Positions 27,915 through 35,928 of a stretch of DNA of 64,000 nucleotides are shown here, in pieces. The stretch comes from Bacillus luti (GTDB lineage Bacteria; Bacillota; Bacilli; Bacillales; Bacillaceae_G). The stretch covers positions 1-64,000 of the forward strand of contig NZ_MACI01000011.1 of the NCBI RefSeq assembly GCF_001884105.1, read 5' to 3'. Under the pieces are notes generated by a model, which was not told the DNA's origin, ran no database searches, and saw only the letters and a program-made list of their open reading frames with translations. The position numbers and the translations under genes are program-made. Positions within the stretch are counted from its first letter, which is position 1, and each line of letters begins with the position of its first letter.

Positions 27915-28130
27915 TAAATTCTTTCTTTTTTTAACTTTTACTTTTCGACACGACAGTCGATTTTTTTCAATACAATGACTATGAAACAACATTCTAAAAC
28001 TCATGTCAATAAAGTGCTTTTCAAAAAAGTTGTCAACGAATTTAACCTTATTTTAAAAAAAGTTACCAATATATTTTGTCATAAAACGGCAAATGCTGGA
28101 GGAATATATTTCTCCAGCATCACGCAAAAA

Positions 28131-28159
28131 AGAACAGACATTAAACGATAATCTGTTCT
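28131..28159 (-). terminator. Minus-strand terminator
   Basis: AGAACAGA/TCTGTTCT stem; on the minus strand it is followed by T6. It serves the small gene ending at 28293. Confidence 0.75.
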
Positions 28160-28292
28160 AAAAAACGATTACATTTATCAATTTTACTTTATTAAATATT
28201 ATACATATACTTTCAATTCTCGTTACATACTAAAAGATAACTATTATAGAAAAAGATTATTATTATGGCATTTCAATTTATTTATAAAAAGA

Positions 28293-28610
28293 TTATTCAG
28301 AGTGCTCAATACGCAAAATATCTTTTACAAATATATGATACGGATTCTCATCTTTATCAATCATTGTACATACAGGAGCTTCTTCATCAAAGTATACAAT
28401 CATTCCTTCTACGTACTCATATGTATGTTGAACTTGTACTGTTACTTTAATTTCTATCGCTTCTTCATATGCTCTTTTTATTTTTTGAAGCATTTTCGCT
28501 GAACATTTTCTTTTCTCTGGATACATAACCATTCCCATAAACCTATTTCCAGCTCTATCTTTCCACATATAATCCCAATGCGGTAATATCCCTTGTTTAA
28601 AATCGCCCAT
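28293..28610 (-). CDS. 105-aa hypothetical protein, weakly YolD-like
   Basis: A soluble protein. The second half (about residues 50-102) reads AIEIKVTVQVQHTYEYVEGM, a beta-rich stretch followed by DENPYHIFVKDILRIE, which follows the pattern of YolD-like proteins (strand, G-x-I, then I-x-x-xI-x-xI). The first half has no known signature. Good ribosome site GGGGAGGAG. No UvrX-type polymerase, the usual YolD partner, is nearby. It is likely cotranscribed with the 64-aa gene upstream. Confidence 0.6.
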   Translation of the reverse strand: MGDFKQGILPHWDYMWKDRAGNRFMGMVMYPEKRKCSAKMLQKIKRAYEEAIEIKVTVQVQHTYEYVEGMIVYFDEEAPVCTMIDKDENPYHIFVKDILRIEHSE

Positions 28611-28635
28611 AAGTCTCCTCCCCTATATCTTCTAG

Positions 28636-28830
28636 TTACGAACGTGGCGTTTCTGAATATGTATAAATGACCTGTCCGCCGCGCTGTGCATTCCCAATAA
28701 TATGTTTAAAATCTTCACGACTAACTACAACTTTCCTGAACGTATAAAATACATCTTTCGTTGCAACATACTCCTTTATTTCACCATTTTTCAGCTGATC
28801 CAAAATTGCATTTGCTAATTGTTCATCCAT
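28636..28830 (-). CDS. 64-aa conserved-type hypothetical protein
   Basis: A soluble, charged protein: N-terminal helix MDEQLANAILDQLKNGEIKE and C-terminal FKHIIGNAQRGGQVIYTYS. The start at 28830 follows AGAGGTG; the longer frame upstream lacks a ribosome site. 25 bases separate it from the following small gene, so the two are probably one operon. Family not recognised. Confidence 0.65.
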   Translation of the reverse strand: MDEQLANAILDQLKNGEIKEYVATKDVFYTFRKVVVSREDFKHIIGNAQRGGQVIYTYSETPRS

Positions 28831-29074
28831 GTATTTCACCTCTATGCAATATTTTATTCTATCGTATATTCTATAGGTCAACAACTGTAAATTTATCCCG
28901 TTGCTATGTCATAATTTTATTTTCATTTTTTCGCAAATGATATTGCTTACTATATGTCCACTAAATATCATATACTAACATAGCTACTTCCCTATATCAA
29001 ACATTTCGACATTCCATTATGCAAAGTTCCATACCACTATGCTACAATATATAAATAGAACTAGGAGGGATACT

Positions 29075-29653
29075 ATGATTCGGAAAGCAAAAAAGACAGA
29101 TGCAAAGGCGATAGCTCCTTTATTGTATAACGCTCTGCACGAAATTGCTGAAAAAATCACAGGGAGCACAGTTGAAACAGAAGTATTACTAGGACTAGAA
29201 ACATGGTTCTCAAAAGAGAGAAATCGACTGAGCTACGAAAACTGTTTTGTATATGAACAAGACGGGACTGCAGTGGGAATTATTGTCGCTTATCACGGTA
29301 GTGACGCAACAATACTTGACGCACCAATTGTACATCACTTAAGAGAATTACATAAAGATACATCCATTACATTAGAAAAAGAAGCTGAGCTTGATGAGTA
29401 TTACATTGATACATTATCAGTTTCAAGTGCATATGGCGGAAAAGGCATAGGTTCTCAATTAATTGAAGCTGCTGAAATTCATGCAACTGAAAAAGCACAT
29501 GAAAAAATCGCCTTACTTGTTAATTTAGAAAATACACGTGCTTTTTCCTTATACGAAAAGCTAGGTTACAAAAAAGATCAAATCGTTATGCTTGTGGGTG
29601 AACCTTACGCCCATCTAGTAAAACCATTAAATACAAAGGTTTCTATATCTTAA
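29075..29653 (+). CDS. GNAT-family N-acetyltransferase
   Basis: A 192-aa protein with the GNAT fold: N-terminal IRKAKKTDAKAIAPLLYNAL, the central strand YYIDTLSVSSAYGGKGIGSQ (acetyl-CoA loop with G-x-G-I-G, residues about 113-132) and ALLVNLENTRAFSLYEKLGY (about 150-169). The start at 29075 follows AGGAGGG. Monocistronic with a palindromic terminator. The acceptor substrate is unknown. Confidence 0.9.
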   Translation: MIRKAKKTDAKAIAPLLYNALHEIAEKITGSTVETEVLLGLETWFSKERNRLSYENCFVYEQDGTAVGIIVAYHGSDATILDAPIVHHLRELHKDTSITLEKEAELDEYYIDTLSVSSAYGGKGIGSQLIEAAEIHATEKAHEKIALLVNLENTRAFSLYEKLGYKKDQIVMLVGEPYAHLVKPLNTKVSIS

Positions 29654-29657
29654 AAAG

Positions 29658-29689
29658 AAAGCACACGATTTATATAAATCGTGTGCTTT
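29658..29689. terminator. Bidirectional terminator, 32-base perfect palindrome
   Basis: AAAGCACACGATTTA arms around a central AT, directly between convergent genes; the last base overlaps the next gene's stop. Confidence 0.88.
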
Positions 29690-30291
29690 TATGTTAAATT
29701 CGTATTTAATACAGTCCCATCCATCGCCTCGTGAAATGTATATGTTGTACAACCCCATGGCTTCCTATGGAAAATAGGTGAACCAGACCACCCCATTGCC
29801 CTCAGTTCAGTCCCAATCATCGTATTAAAATAACTATGACCTACAAGAGCAATACTTCCATGTACGAGAGCGTAACGGTGCAATAGATGAGCCGCTTGCT
29901 TTGCCCTCTCTCTTACTTCCTTATAAGACTCTACATCTTTATGGTAGCCAAGTACCCATAAGGTTCGTCCGATAAACATCCATACGTTAGGTTTACATTT
30001 CAACCATTTTGGAGAAAAAAATCGTGAAGGAACCTCTACTTCTCTAAAAAGAGAATTTTGCATAAAAGATAAAGAATCCAACAATTCAGCTGCTGACTGT
30101 ACAGCACGCCTTTGATCACTCGTTACGACTAATTTTGCTGATTCCATTGCTTCAATTGTTTCCATTGGTATAGAAGCTTTTGTTGTTATAGTATGTGAGT
30201 CATATCGTTTCATCCATTCATGAAATGAAATAACTGTCATTGGCTCCATAGTACCATCTAAGCGACCATGACGAATAAAAGAAATCCTCAT
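29689..30291 (-). CDS. Histidine phosphatase-family protein
   Basis: A 200-aa protein of the phosphoglycerate-mutase-like superfamily. The catalytic RHG is in ISFIRHGRLDG (about residues 3-13), the second His in IALVGHSYFNTMIG (about 152-165), and an Arg region in TSDQRRAVQSA. Start set at the ATG eight bases after GGAGAG; a GTG nine bases upstream is less likely. Cytosolic; substrate unknown. Confidence 0.85.
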   Translation of the reverse strand: MRISFIRHGRLDGTMEPMTVISFHEWMKRYDSHTITTKASIPMETIEAMESAKLVVTSDQRRAVQSAAELLDSLSFMQNSLFREVEVPSRFFSPKWLKCKPNVWMFIGRTLWVLGYHKDVESYKEVRERAKQAAHLLHRYALVHGSIALVGHSYFNTMIGTELRAMGWSGSPIFHRKPWGCTTYTFHEAMDGTVLNTNLT

Positions 30292-30372
30292 TCTTTCCAC
30301 TCTCCATTCATCACTTACGAACTCTATTATGTACTATTTCTTACTGCCATCATATCATGCATAAAAAGAAAG

Positions 30373-30531
30373 TTATACATTACCACCACTATCATGTGTT
30401 ATCGATGCATGCACACCATCCAATCCGTCAAAATATGTAGTTCTTTCATGATGCCGGATTTTCTTCAACTGTATATAAGAGAATAAAAATAATAAAATCG
30501 CTATAAAGCTCCCCACAATTTCAAACATCAT
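30373..30531 (-). CDS. 52-aa small membrane protein
   Basis: A short frame with two adjacent ATGs behind GGGGCGG. One hydrophobic helix (about residues 3-20, FEIVGSFIAILLFLFSYIQL) is followed by a basic-then-acidic tail (KKIRHHERTTYFDGLDG). Not recognised; plausible because of the membrane segment and ribosome site, but could be spurious. Confidence 0.45.
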   Translation of the reverse strand: MMFEIVGSFIAILLFLFSYIQLKKIRHHERTTYFDGLDGVHASITHDSGGNV

Positions 30532-30786
30532 TTTACCGCCCCTAGTTCCTCCCACTTTAGTAGGTCATTGTATATCCTCATTATACTCTCATATAAAGAT
30601 ACTTGCATTTTTATCATTCATCTCCTATCAGCATGTTTTTTCATATATTTTCTTACAAAAAGTGAATATTTTTCGAATTTTTACTTTGAAAACATTTACA
30701 AAACAGGAAACATAGTTCAAAATAAAGGAAAATAAAAAATCCCAAATTATTCTTTTTTGGAAAAACTGTAACAAGGAGAGTTGCTT

Positions 30787-30972
30787 ATGCAGATCGCAGA
30801 AACTGGAGATATCATCGAATTTAAAGGTGGCATGCAAGGCCGTGTTCAAAAAGTAAATCAAAACTCTGTTATTGTTGATATAACAATTATGGAGAATTTT
30901 AGAGAACTAGATATGGAACCTCTTACAGTTGTAAGTCATAAAAACTATACTGTCATTAACCAAAATGCATAA
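30787..30972 (+). CDS. ykvS: YkvS-like protein (DUF2187)
   Basis: A 61-aa KOW-like beta protein: TGDIIEFKGGMQGRVQKVN and SVIVDITIMENFRELD closely resemble B. subtilis YkvS. The start is ATG at 30787 behind AAGGAGAG. In B. subtilis ykvS lies beside the queuosine genes (ykvJKLM), the same neighbourhood as here. Function unknown. Confidence 0.88.
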   Translation: MQIAETGDIIEFKGGMQGRVQKVNQNSVIVDITIMENFRELDMEPLTVVSHKNYTVINQNA

Positions 30973-30977
30973 TATAA

Positions 30978-31020
30978 TAGAAAGAAAGGGCCTGTATAGT
31001 ATACAGGCCCTTTCTTTCTA
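30978..31020. terminator. Bidirectional terminator between ykvS and queF
   Basis: Two 21-base complementary arms around GGGCCTGTATA with a single central base; the hairpin has A/T-rich ends on both sides. Confidence 0.9.
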
Positions 31021-31518
31021 TTAACGATTATCAATTGTTTCTGGATATAGATCGTGGTTCATCATGCGGTAGTCTGCCATTTGTTCATACTTCGTTCCTG
31101 GGCGACCATAGTTACAGTAAGGATCAATTGAAATGCCACCACGTGGTGTAAATTTCCCCCATACTTCAATGTAACGTGGATCCATTAATTTAATTAAATC
31201 GTTCATAATTACGTTCATGCAATCTTCGTGGAAATCACCATGATTACGGAAACTAAATAAATATAACTTTAAAGATTTACTTTCTACCATTCTTTGCTCT
31301 GGAATGTAGCTAATATAAATTGTTGCAAAGTCTGGTTGTCCCGTTTTCGGACATAAGCTTGTAAATTCAGGACAGTTGAATTTTACAAAATAATCACGGT
31401 TTGGATGATTATTATCAAATACCTCTAAAATTTCTGGGCTATATTCAAATAAATATTTTGTATTTTGATTTCCTAGTAATGTTACATCTTTTAAATCTTC
31501 ATCTAATCTTCCTGCCAT
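31021..31518 (-). CDS. queF: NADPH-dependent 7-cyano-7-deazaguanine reductase QueF
   Basis: A 165-aa T-fold enzyme that reduces preQ0 to preQ1 in queuosine biosynthesis. Catalytic Cys lies in [16 protein letters not shown] (about residues 50-65), the QueF motif [20 protein letters not shown] spans about 76-95. Short Bacillus-type enzyme of one domain. The start is the ATG of MAGRLDEDL, eight bases after AAGGGA; another ATG nine bases upstream is less well spaced. Last gene of queCDEF. Confidence 0.97.
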
Positions 31519-31536
31519 ATTAAACATCCCTTCTCG

Positions 31537-32253
31537 TTATACGCCGCGTTTATTTCCCCATACTAACGCATGAAGCTGAGGCAATACTTTTGCATCATTC
31601 ATTGCTTTACAATTTATTGCTTTATCAATCAACCACTCATACTTATCTAATAATTTTTTAATAAGCATTGCATCATCCACTGTTTTCGTATCATCGTTCC
31701 CTACTTGCAAGAAGAATGGTACATCTGGATAACGTTCGTGCATCTTAACTGCATATTCAAAGTCAGAATCATCAAATACGACTACTTTTAGGCTAATATC
31801 TTTTCCTGCTAGTTTTTGAATAACAGCATCTAACTTTTGAAAATCTGTATGCATCGTTGAACTTGGTGGTTTGGGAGAAATCGTTACCTCATCAATTTGA
31901 AGTAACCAGTCTTGCCATTTACTCCCTTGCGTTTCAATTGCCGTTCGCATTCCATTCTCTTTTAATATAGAAAGAAGAAACTCAATATTTTTCAGCAATG
32001 CTGGATTTCCGCCTGAAATCGTAACATGAGAAAAATTTTCTCCTCCAATTGCAACAAGCTCATTCCAAATATCTTCCGCTGTCATCTGTCTAATTTGATC
32101 TTTAGCCGATCCATCCCATGTAAAGGCAGAATCGCACCAAGCGCAGCTATAATCACAGCCAGCTGTACGGATAAACATTGTCTTTTGTCCTACAACCATT
32201 CCTTCACCTTGAATAGTTGGACCAAATATTTCTAAGACAGGGATTTTACTCAT
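31537..32253 (-). CDS. queE: 7-carboxy-7-deazaguanine synthase QueE
   Basis: A 238-aa radical-SAM enzyme that converts carboxytetrahydropterin to 7-carboxy-7-deazaguanine. The cluster motif is unusual in spacing as for QueE: RTAGCDYSCAWCDSAFTW (three Cys, about residues 31-48). Substrate-binding GEGMVVGQ and SGGNPALLK follow. Start overlaps the end of queD by eight bases. Confidence 0.97.
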   Translation of the reverse strand: MSKIPVLEIFGPTIQGEGMVVGQKTMFIRTAGCDYSCAWCDSAFTWDGSAKDQIRQMTAEDIWNELVAIGGENFSHVTISGGNPALLKNIEFLLSILKENGMRTAIETQGSKWQDWLLQIDEVTISPKPPSSTMHTDFQKLDAVIQKLAGKDISLKVVVFDDSDFEYAVKMHERYPDVPFFLQVGNDDTKTVDDAMLIKKLLDKYEWLIDKAINCKAMNDAKVLPQLHALVWGNKRGV

Positions 32254-32737
32254 CGAGCATCCACTCCCGTCTTACTTCCGCATAACTAGTCGGCGTCTCA
32301 AATAGACGAACAAATTCAACACGAGCTCCTTTATATTCGTTCGCACGATTATCTTTTGTTAATGCTTCTGCCATCTTTTCATAAATCCAAACAACCATAT
32401 TTTCAGCAGTTGTATTCATTGCTGGTAACGTTTCGTTTAAATAACGATGATCTAAATAAATTTCAATTTCATTTTTCCAAATTTCTTTTATATCTCCAAA
32501 GTCAATTGCAAGGCCTATTTCATTTACATAACCACTAATCCCAAATACAACTTTATATGTGTGACCATGTAAGTTTTTACATTTTCCTTCATAACAGTGT
32601 AAATGGTGTGCTGCATCAAATGTAAATTCCTTGCTGACCATTACTCTTTTATTATGATATTTAAGTTGTTTACGCTGAATATCCTTGTCCATTTTTTGCA
32701 AATTTTCTACGATGCGAAATCCAAAGAAATTATCCAT
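32246..32737 (-). CDS. queD: 6-carboxytetrahydropterin synthase QueD
   Basis: A 163-aa PTPS-type T-fold enzyme. Zinc ligands are in FDAAHHLHCYEGKCKNLHGH (about residues 40-59), the catalytic Cys in the same block; Glu and His appear in LDHRYLNE (about 99-106). It makes carboxytetrahydropterin from dihydroneopterin triphosphate. The N-terminus is about 35 residues longer than minimal QueD. Start overlaps the stop of queC. Confidence 0.96.
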   Translation of the reverse strand: MDNFFGFRIVENLQKMDKDIQRKQLKYHNKRVMVSKEFTFDAAHHLHCYEGKCKNLHGHTYKVVFGISGYVNEIGLAIDFGDIKEIWKNEIEIYLDHRYLNETLPAMNTTAENMVVWIYEKMAEALTKDNRANEYKGARVEFVRLFETPTSYAEVRREWMLDE

Positions 32738-33399
32738 TAGTTGCTCGCTCCTTCGCGTTCTTGTAAGTACGTATCTAATCCTGCTTTACGAAGTTGACAT
32801 GCTGGACATTCACCGCAACCATCACCAATGATTCCGTTATAACATGTTAATGTTTTTTCTCTAACAAACTCAAATGCACCAAGTTCATCAGATAATTTCC
32901 ATGTCTCCGCTTTATCAATCCACATAAGTGGTGTATGAATGACAAACGGATAATCCATAGATAAATTTAATGTAACGTTTAATGATTTTACAAATACGTC
33001 ACGGCAATCTGGATACCCACTAAAATCAGTTTCACATACGCCTGTCACAATATGACGCGCTCCAACTTGTTTCGCTAATACAGCAGCGAATGACAAGAAT
33101 AGTAAATTTCTTCCATCTACAAATGTTGATGGTAATTCACCTTCTTCATGTGTAATCTCCATGTCCGTTCTCGTTAATGCATTTGGAGCAAGTTGATTTA
33201 GTAGACTCATATCTAATACTGTATGTTTAATTCCTAGCTCTTTCGCAATTTCCGCTGCACAATCAATTTCTAACTTATGACGTTGATTGTAATTAAACGT
33301 TACAGCTTCTACTTCTGCAAACTGCTCTATCGCCCAAAATAAACATGTTGTACTATCTTGTCCACCACTAAAAACAACAACCGCTTTTTCTTTTTTCAT
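32737..33399 (-). CDS. queC: 7-cyano-7-deazaguanine synthase QueC
   Basis: A 220-aa ATP-dependent enzyme producing preQ0. PP-loop [16 protein letters not shown] (about residues 8-23) and zinc-binding Cys set in [15 protein letters not shown] (about 195-209, with an earlier Cys in LTCYNG). The start is placed at the ATG (33399) ten bases after AAGGAG; an upstream ATG is too close. First gene of the operon, controlled by the preQ1 riboswitch. Confidence 0.97.
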
Positions 33400-33460
33400 T
33401 TCACTCATTCTCCTTCTCTACTACGAATAAGAAGAAAGAACGTTCTTGAACTGTCACAAT

Positions 33461-33531
33461 AAAAAAACAAAACAATACCTAGGGATATTGTTGTTTCCAT
33501 AGTTTTTTATAGAGGGAGTTCGCGAACCTCT
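33461..33531 (-). promoter_or_regulatory. preQ1-I riboswitch with transcription terminator
   Basis: The minus-strand leader of queC contains AGAGGTTCGCGAACTCCCTC followed by TATAAAAAACTA (33531-33500), matching the class I preQ1 aptamer (stem, loop and A-rich tail). Just downstream AACAATA/TATTGTT (33492-33471) forms a hairpin followed by a T-rich run (33470-33461). Binding of preQ1 would favour termination and shut off queCDEF. Confidence 0.95.
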
Positions 33532-33688
33532 CCCATGCAGTGCACGGAATTTCTTCTTTCATTGACAAAGCTTATTGTAACATATTGTATACTACCATAA
33601 AAAATTTCTGATTTTTCCGCTATTTTCATTTCATTTCTATCATTTTATAGTATGATTAATCTAATATTAGAAGGGAGGAGGCATCCCA

Positions 33689-34951
33689 CTGAAACTCTTT
33701 ATTATTTACCTCTTTTTAAATATATTATCCATTCTCGTTACGATGCTTATCTATCACTTATTTTGGAATCAAAAAGGCAAACGATCTCCTAAATTAAATT
33801 CAGCTATATTTATTGTATTGTGTTGCCTCGCTACCATACTATGTATCACATTTGCTGCGAAAACAGATTATGGATTTCAATTTGATATGCGTCATATCGT
33901 ATTAATTGTCGGCACATTAACAGGGGGACCTATTGCTGGTGCTTCCATTTTAACTGTATTAAACATATACCGCTTTTTATTAGGAGGAGTAGGTGTTTTC
34001 CCATCCCTTATCGCTTCAGTGCTCCTATTTATTGTTTTACTCTTAACATACAAACTGTTTAACCGAAGTTCTAACCGTATAAAAATAGCACTCGCTATCT
34101 TTTACAGTCTCATATTCGGATTTGGCTGGATACCATTTTTCCTTGCAGAAGTTACAAATAAGGCTGATTATATACCGCATATTATCGTGTACGAAATATG
34201 TACAATGATTGGAACAATCCTTATTTTATATTTACTTCACATATTACAAACGCAAATTCGTCTTCAAAATGAACTTATGAATGCTGAAAAATTTCATTTA
34301 ATCGGTGAAATGGCAGCTTCTATCTCTCATGAAATTCGTAATCCTTTAACTTCAACGAAAGGATTTTTGCAACTTTTACAGTCAGATACATGTTCTGAAA
34401 AGGAACGGAAATTATATATCGACATAGCCATTAATGGTATCGAACAAGCAAATCATGTTCTTACAGACTACTTAACTTTTGCAAAACCGAGTATTGAAAA
34501 AGAACAACAATTACAAGTAGAGGAAGAATTACTTCATGCGTTATCTTTAATTACACCTCTCGCGAATTTAACAAATGTTCGTATACACTACATAAAACAA
34601 AGTACATCGTTTTTTATAGCTGGTGAAAAGCAAAAACTGAACCAATGCTTATTAAATATTTTAAAAAACTGTATTGAGGCAATGCCTAACGGCGGTGACC
34701 TTATTCTTACATTAGTTCCAGACCATAAACATCTACAATTGTTTATAAAAGACACAGGAGTTGGTATGGATCAAGAACAAGTAAAACGACTCGGGTCACC
34801 TTTCTATTCAACGAAAGAAAAGGGGACTGGACTCGGAATGATGGTCGTCTTTAGTGTCATCCAAGCAATGAATGGGAAAATTGATATTATAAGCGAAAAA
34901 GGGACAGGTACAACCTTTTTGTTAACTTTCCCGCTCATAAAAAAAACGTGA
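33689..34951 (+). CDS. KinB-like sensor histidine kinase
   Basis: A 420-aa membrane kinase. Six hydrophobic segments (5TM-5TMR_LYT type, with TLTGGPIAGASILTVLNIYR about residues 73-92) precede the phospho-acceptor ASISHEIRNPLTSTKGFLQ (about 209-227), N box NILKNCIEAMPNGG and G boxes DTGVGMDQEQ and KGTGLGMMV. The architecture matches KinB, which feeds the sporulation phosphorelay. The only codon well spaced from AGGAGG is CTG at 33689, giving the first helix LKLFIIYLFLN; the first ATG (33743) would cut it. No response regulator is adjacent. Confidence 0.87.
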   Translation: MKLFIIYLFLNILSILVTMLIYHLFWNQKGKRSPKLNSAIFIVLCCLATILCITFAAKTDYGFQFDMRHIVLIVGTLTGGPIAGASILTVLNIYRFLLGGVGVFPSLIASVLLFIVLLLTYKLFNRSSNRIKIALAIFYSLIFGFGWIPFFLAEVTNKADYIPHIIVYEICTMIGTILILYLLHILQTQIRLQNELMNAEKFHLIGEMAASISHEIRNPLTSTKGFLQLLQSDTCSEKERKLYIDIAINGIEQANHVLTDYLTFAKPSIEKEQQLQVEEELLHALSLITPLANLTNVRIHYIKQSTSFFIAGEKQKLNQCLLNILKNCIEAMPNGGDLILTLVPDHKHLQLFIKDTGVGMDQEQVKRLGSPFYSTKEKGTGLGMMVVFSVIQAMNGKIDIISEKGTGTTFLLTFPLIKKT

Positions 34952-34972
34952 TGAAATTCATCACGTTTTTTC
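34942..34972. terminator. Bidirectional terminator
   Basis: AAAAACGTGATGAA/TTCATCACGTTTTT stem spanning the end of the kinase gene and the end of the 38-aa gene. Confidence 0.87.
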
Positions 34973-35077
34973 TGTTCCTTCCACTAATTCAGCAAAAGCT
35001 TTCACTTTTCCATGTGGTTTTTGATTCTCTTTACGAGCTTTCCAAGCACGTTCTTCTTCTCGCTTCTTTTTCGCCAT
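34961..35077 (-). CDS. 38-aa small protein (DUF6254-like)
   Basis: A tiny soluble protein: MAKKKREEERAWKARKENQK then PHGKVKAFAELVE. The NPHGKVKSFEEL-type core recalls the small Bacillus DUF6254 family. Start ATG about eleven bases after AGAAGGAG. Ends inside the bidirectional terminator. Function unknown. Confidence 0.65.
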   Translation of the reverse strand: MAKKKREEERAWKARKENQKPHGKVKAFAELVEGTEKT

Positions 35078-35224
35078 ACTTTGTTCACTCCTTCTAACTC
35101 TTTCACGAAGTATTATTCCAAAGTGGGATAGGAAACTATGCATCGTTTTTTCTGTCTCACTTTGGAATCTTTATCATGCAGCCCTCCGCTTTTGAAGTGA
35201 GGTTTAATACTACGCACAAAAAAA

Positions 35225-35250
35225 GAAACGGGCAGATCACCCGTCTCTCT
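35225..35250 (-). terminator. Terminator of the DinB-like gene region
   Basis: GAAACGGG/CCCGTCTC stem followed on the minus strand by TTTCTTTTTTT, just after the DinB-like gene. Confidence 0.8.
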
Positions 35251-35254
35251 CGTC

Positions 35255-35788
35255 TTATCGTTGTAGTATTGAATGTTTCGCCTCTTTTAACTGCGTAAGA
35301 TGTCGTTGTTCGTGCAAATCAAGAAATTGAACCCACTGATACAAATTTAAATCATTAAAAATAGGATGCTTTAATCCATTTTCAAATAATTCATTTTCAT
35401 CTATAACACTATGAAGCGCATGTAATAGTTCTTGTCGTGAATGTTCTAGTAATTGAATTCCTTGTTGTTTTTTCATTAAAGTTTCTGTTGGTTTCATTTG
35501 CTGAGGAGCTTCTCGTTTATGTGTGCGATCAAGCGTAAGTTGGAGGTCTTTAAATGGAGCCAGTTTTCTTTCTTTTTTTTGTAAAGCATATACAAGGGCA
35601 GATGTGACAGATTGTTCAACCAAATGCAAGTGATGTAAAATCTGAATGATACTCCATTTATCACGGCGTGGCTTTACATTCACTTCTGTATCATTTAACA
35701 TTTCAATTTCTGATAATAGCGTGCTTCGGGTAGAGTGTAATGAGTTCACCAAACTTTCTAAACTCACATCCATATTAGAGTGGAGCAT
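35255..35788 (-). CDS. DinB-superfamily protein
   Basis: A 177-aa four-helix-bundle protein of the DinB/YfiT type. Metal-type histidines are in WSIIQILHHLHLVEQS (about residues 46-61) and HEQRHLTQLKEA (about 159-170), the normal positions of the three-His site. Such proteins are thiol-dependent transferases or of unknown activity. Start ATG after GGGGGAAAG. Separate transcript with its own terminator. Confidence 0.8.
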   Translation of the reverse strand: MLHSNMDVSLESLVNSLHSTRSTLLSEIEMLNDTEVNVKPRRDKWSIIQILHHLHLVEQSVTSALVYALQKKERKLAPFKDLQLTLDRTHKREAPQQMKPTETLMKKQQGIQLLEHSRQELLHALHSVIDENELFENGLKHPIFNDLNLYQWVQFLDLHEQRHLTQLKEAKHSILQR

Positions 35789-35928
35789 ACTTCTTTCCCC
35801 CTTTTTGTTGGTAAAAAGAGGTGCCCTATATTCGAAACACCTCTTTTGATAATTCTGAATTTTCTTTTATTATCTCATTATTTTCCCATTATGTCGATGT
35901 TAAACATGTGAAAAAAAGCGCATGTTTT

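Larger units (their letters stand above)
27817..28292 (-). other. Intergenic region: nrd promoter region and a terminator
   Basis: This 476-base gap has no gene. It holds two NrdR boxes, an isolated 9-bp hairpin ATGCTGGAG/CTCCAGCAT at 28093-28120 without a T-run, and the terminator of the minus-strand gene to the right. The remainder is AT-rich with no feature I can name. Confidence 0.6.

Noticed and set aside
28093-28120. Hairpin ATGCTGGAG/CTCCAGCAT as a terminator
   Set aside because: No T-run on either side and no gene ends there; kept only as a note in the intergenic entry.
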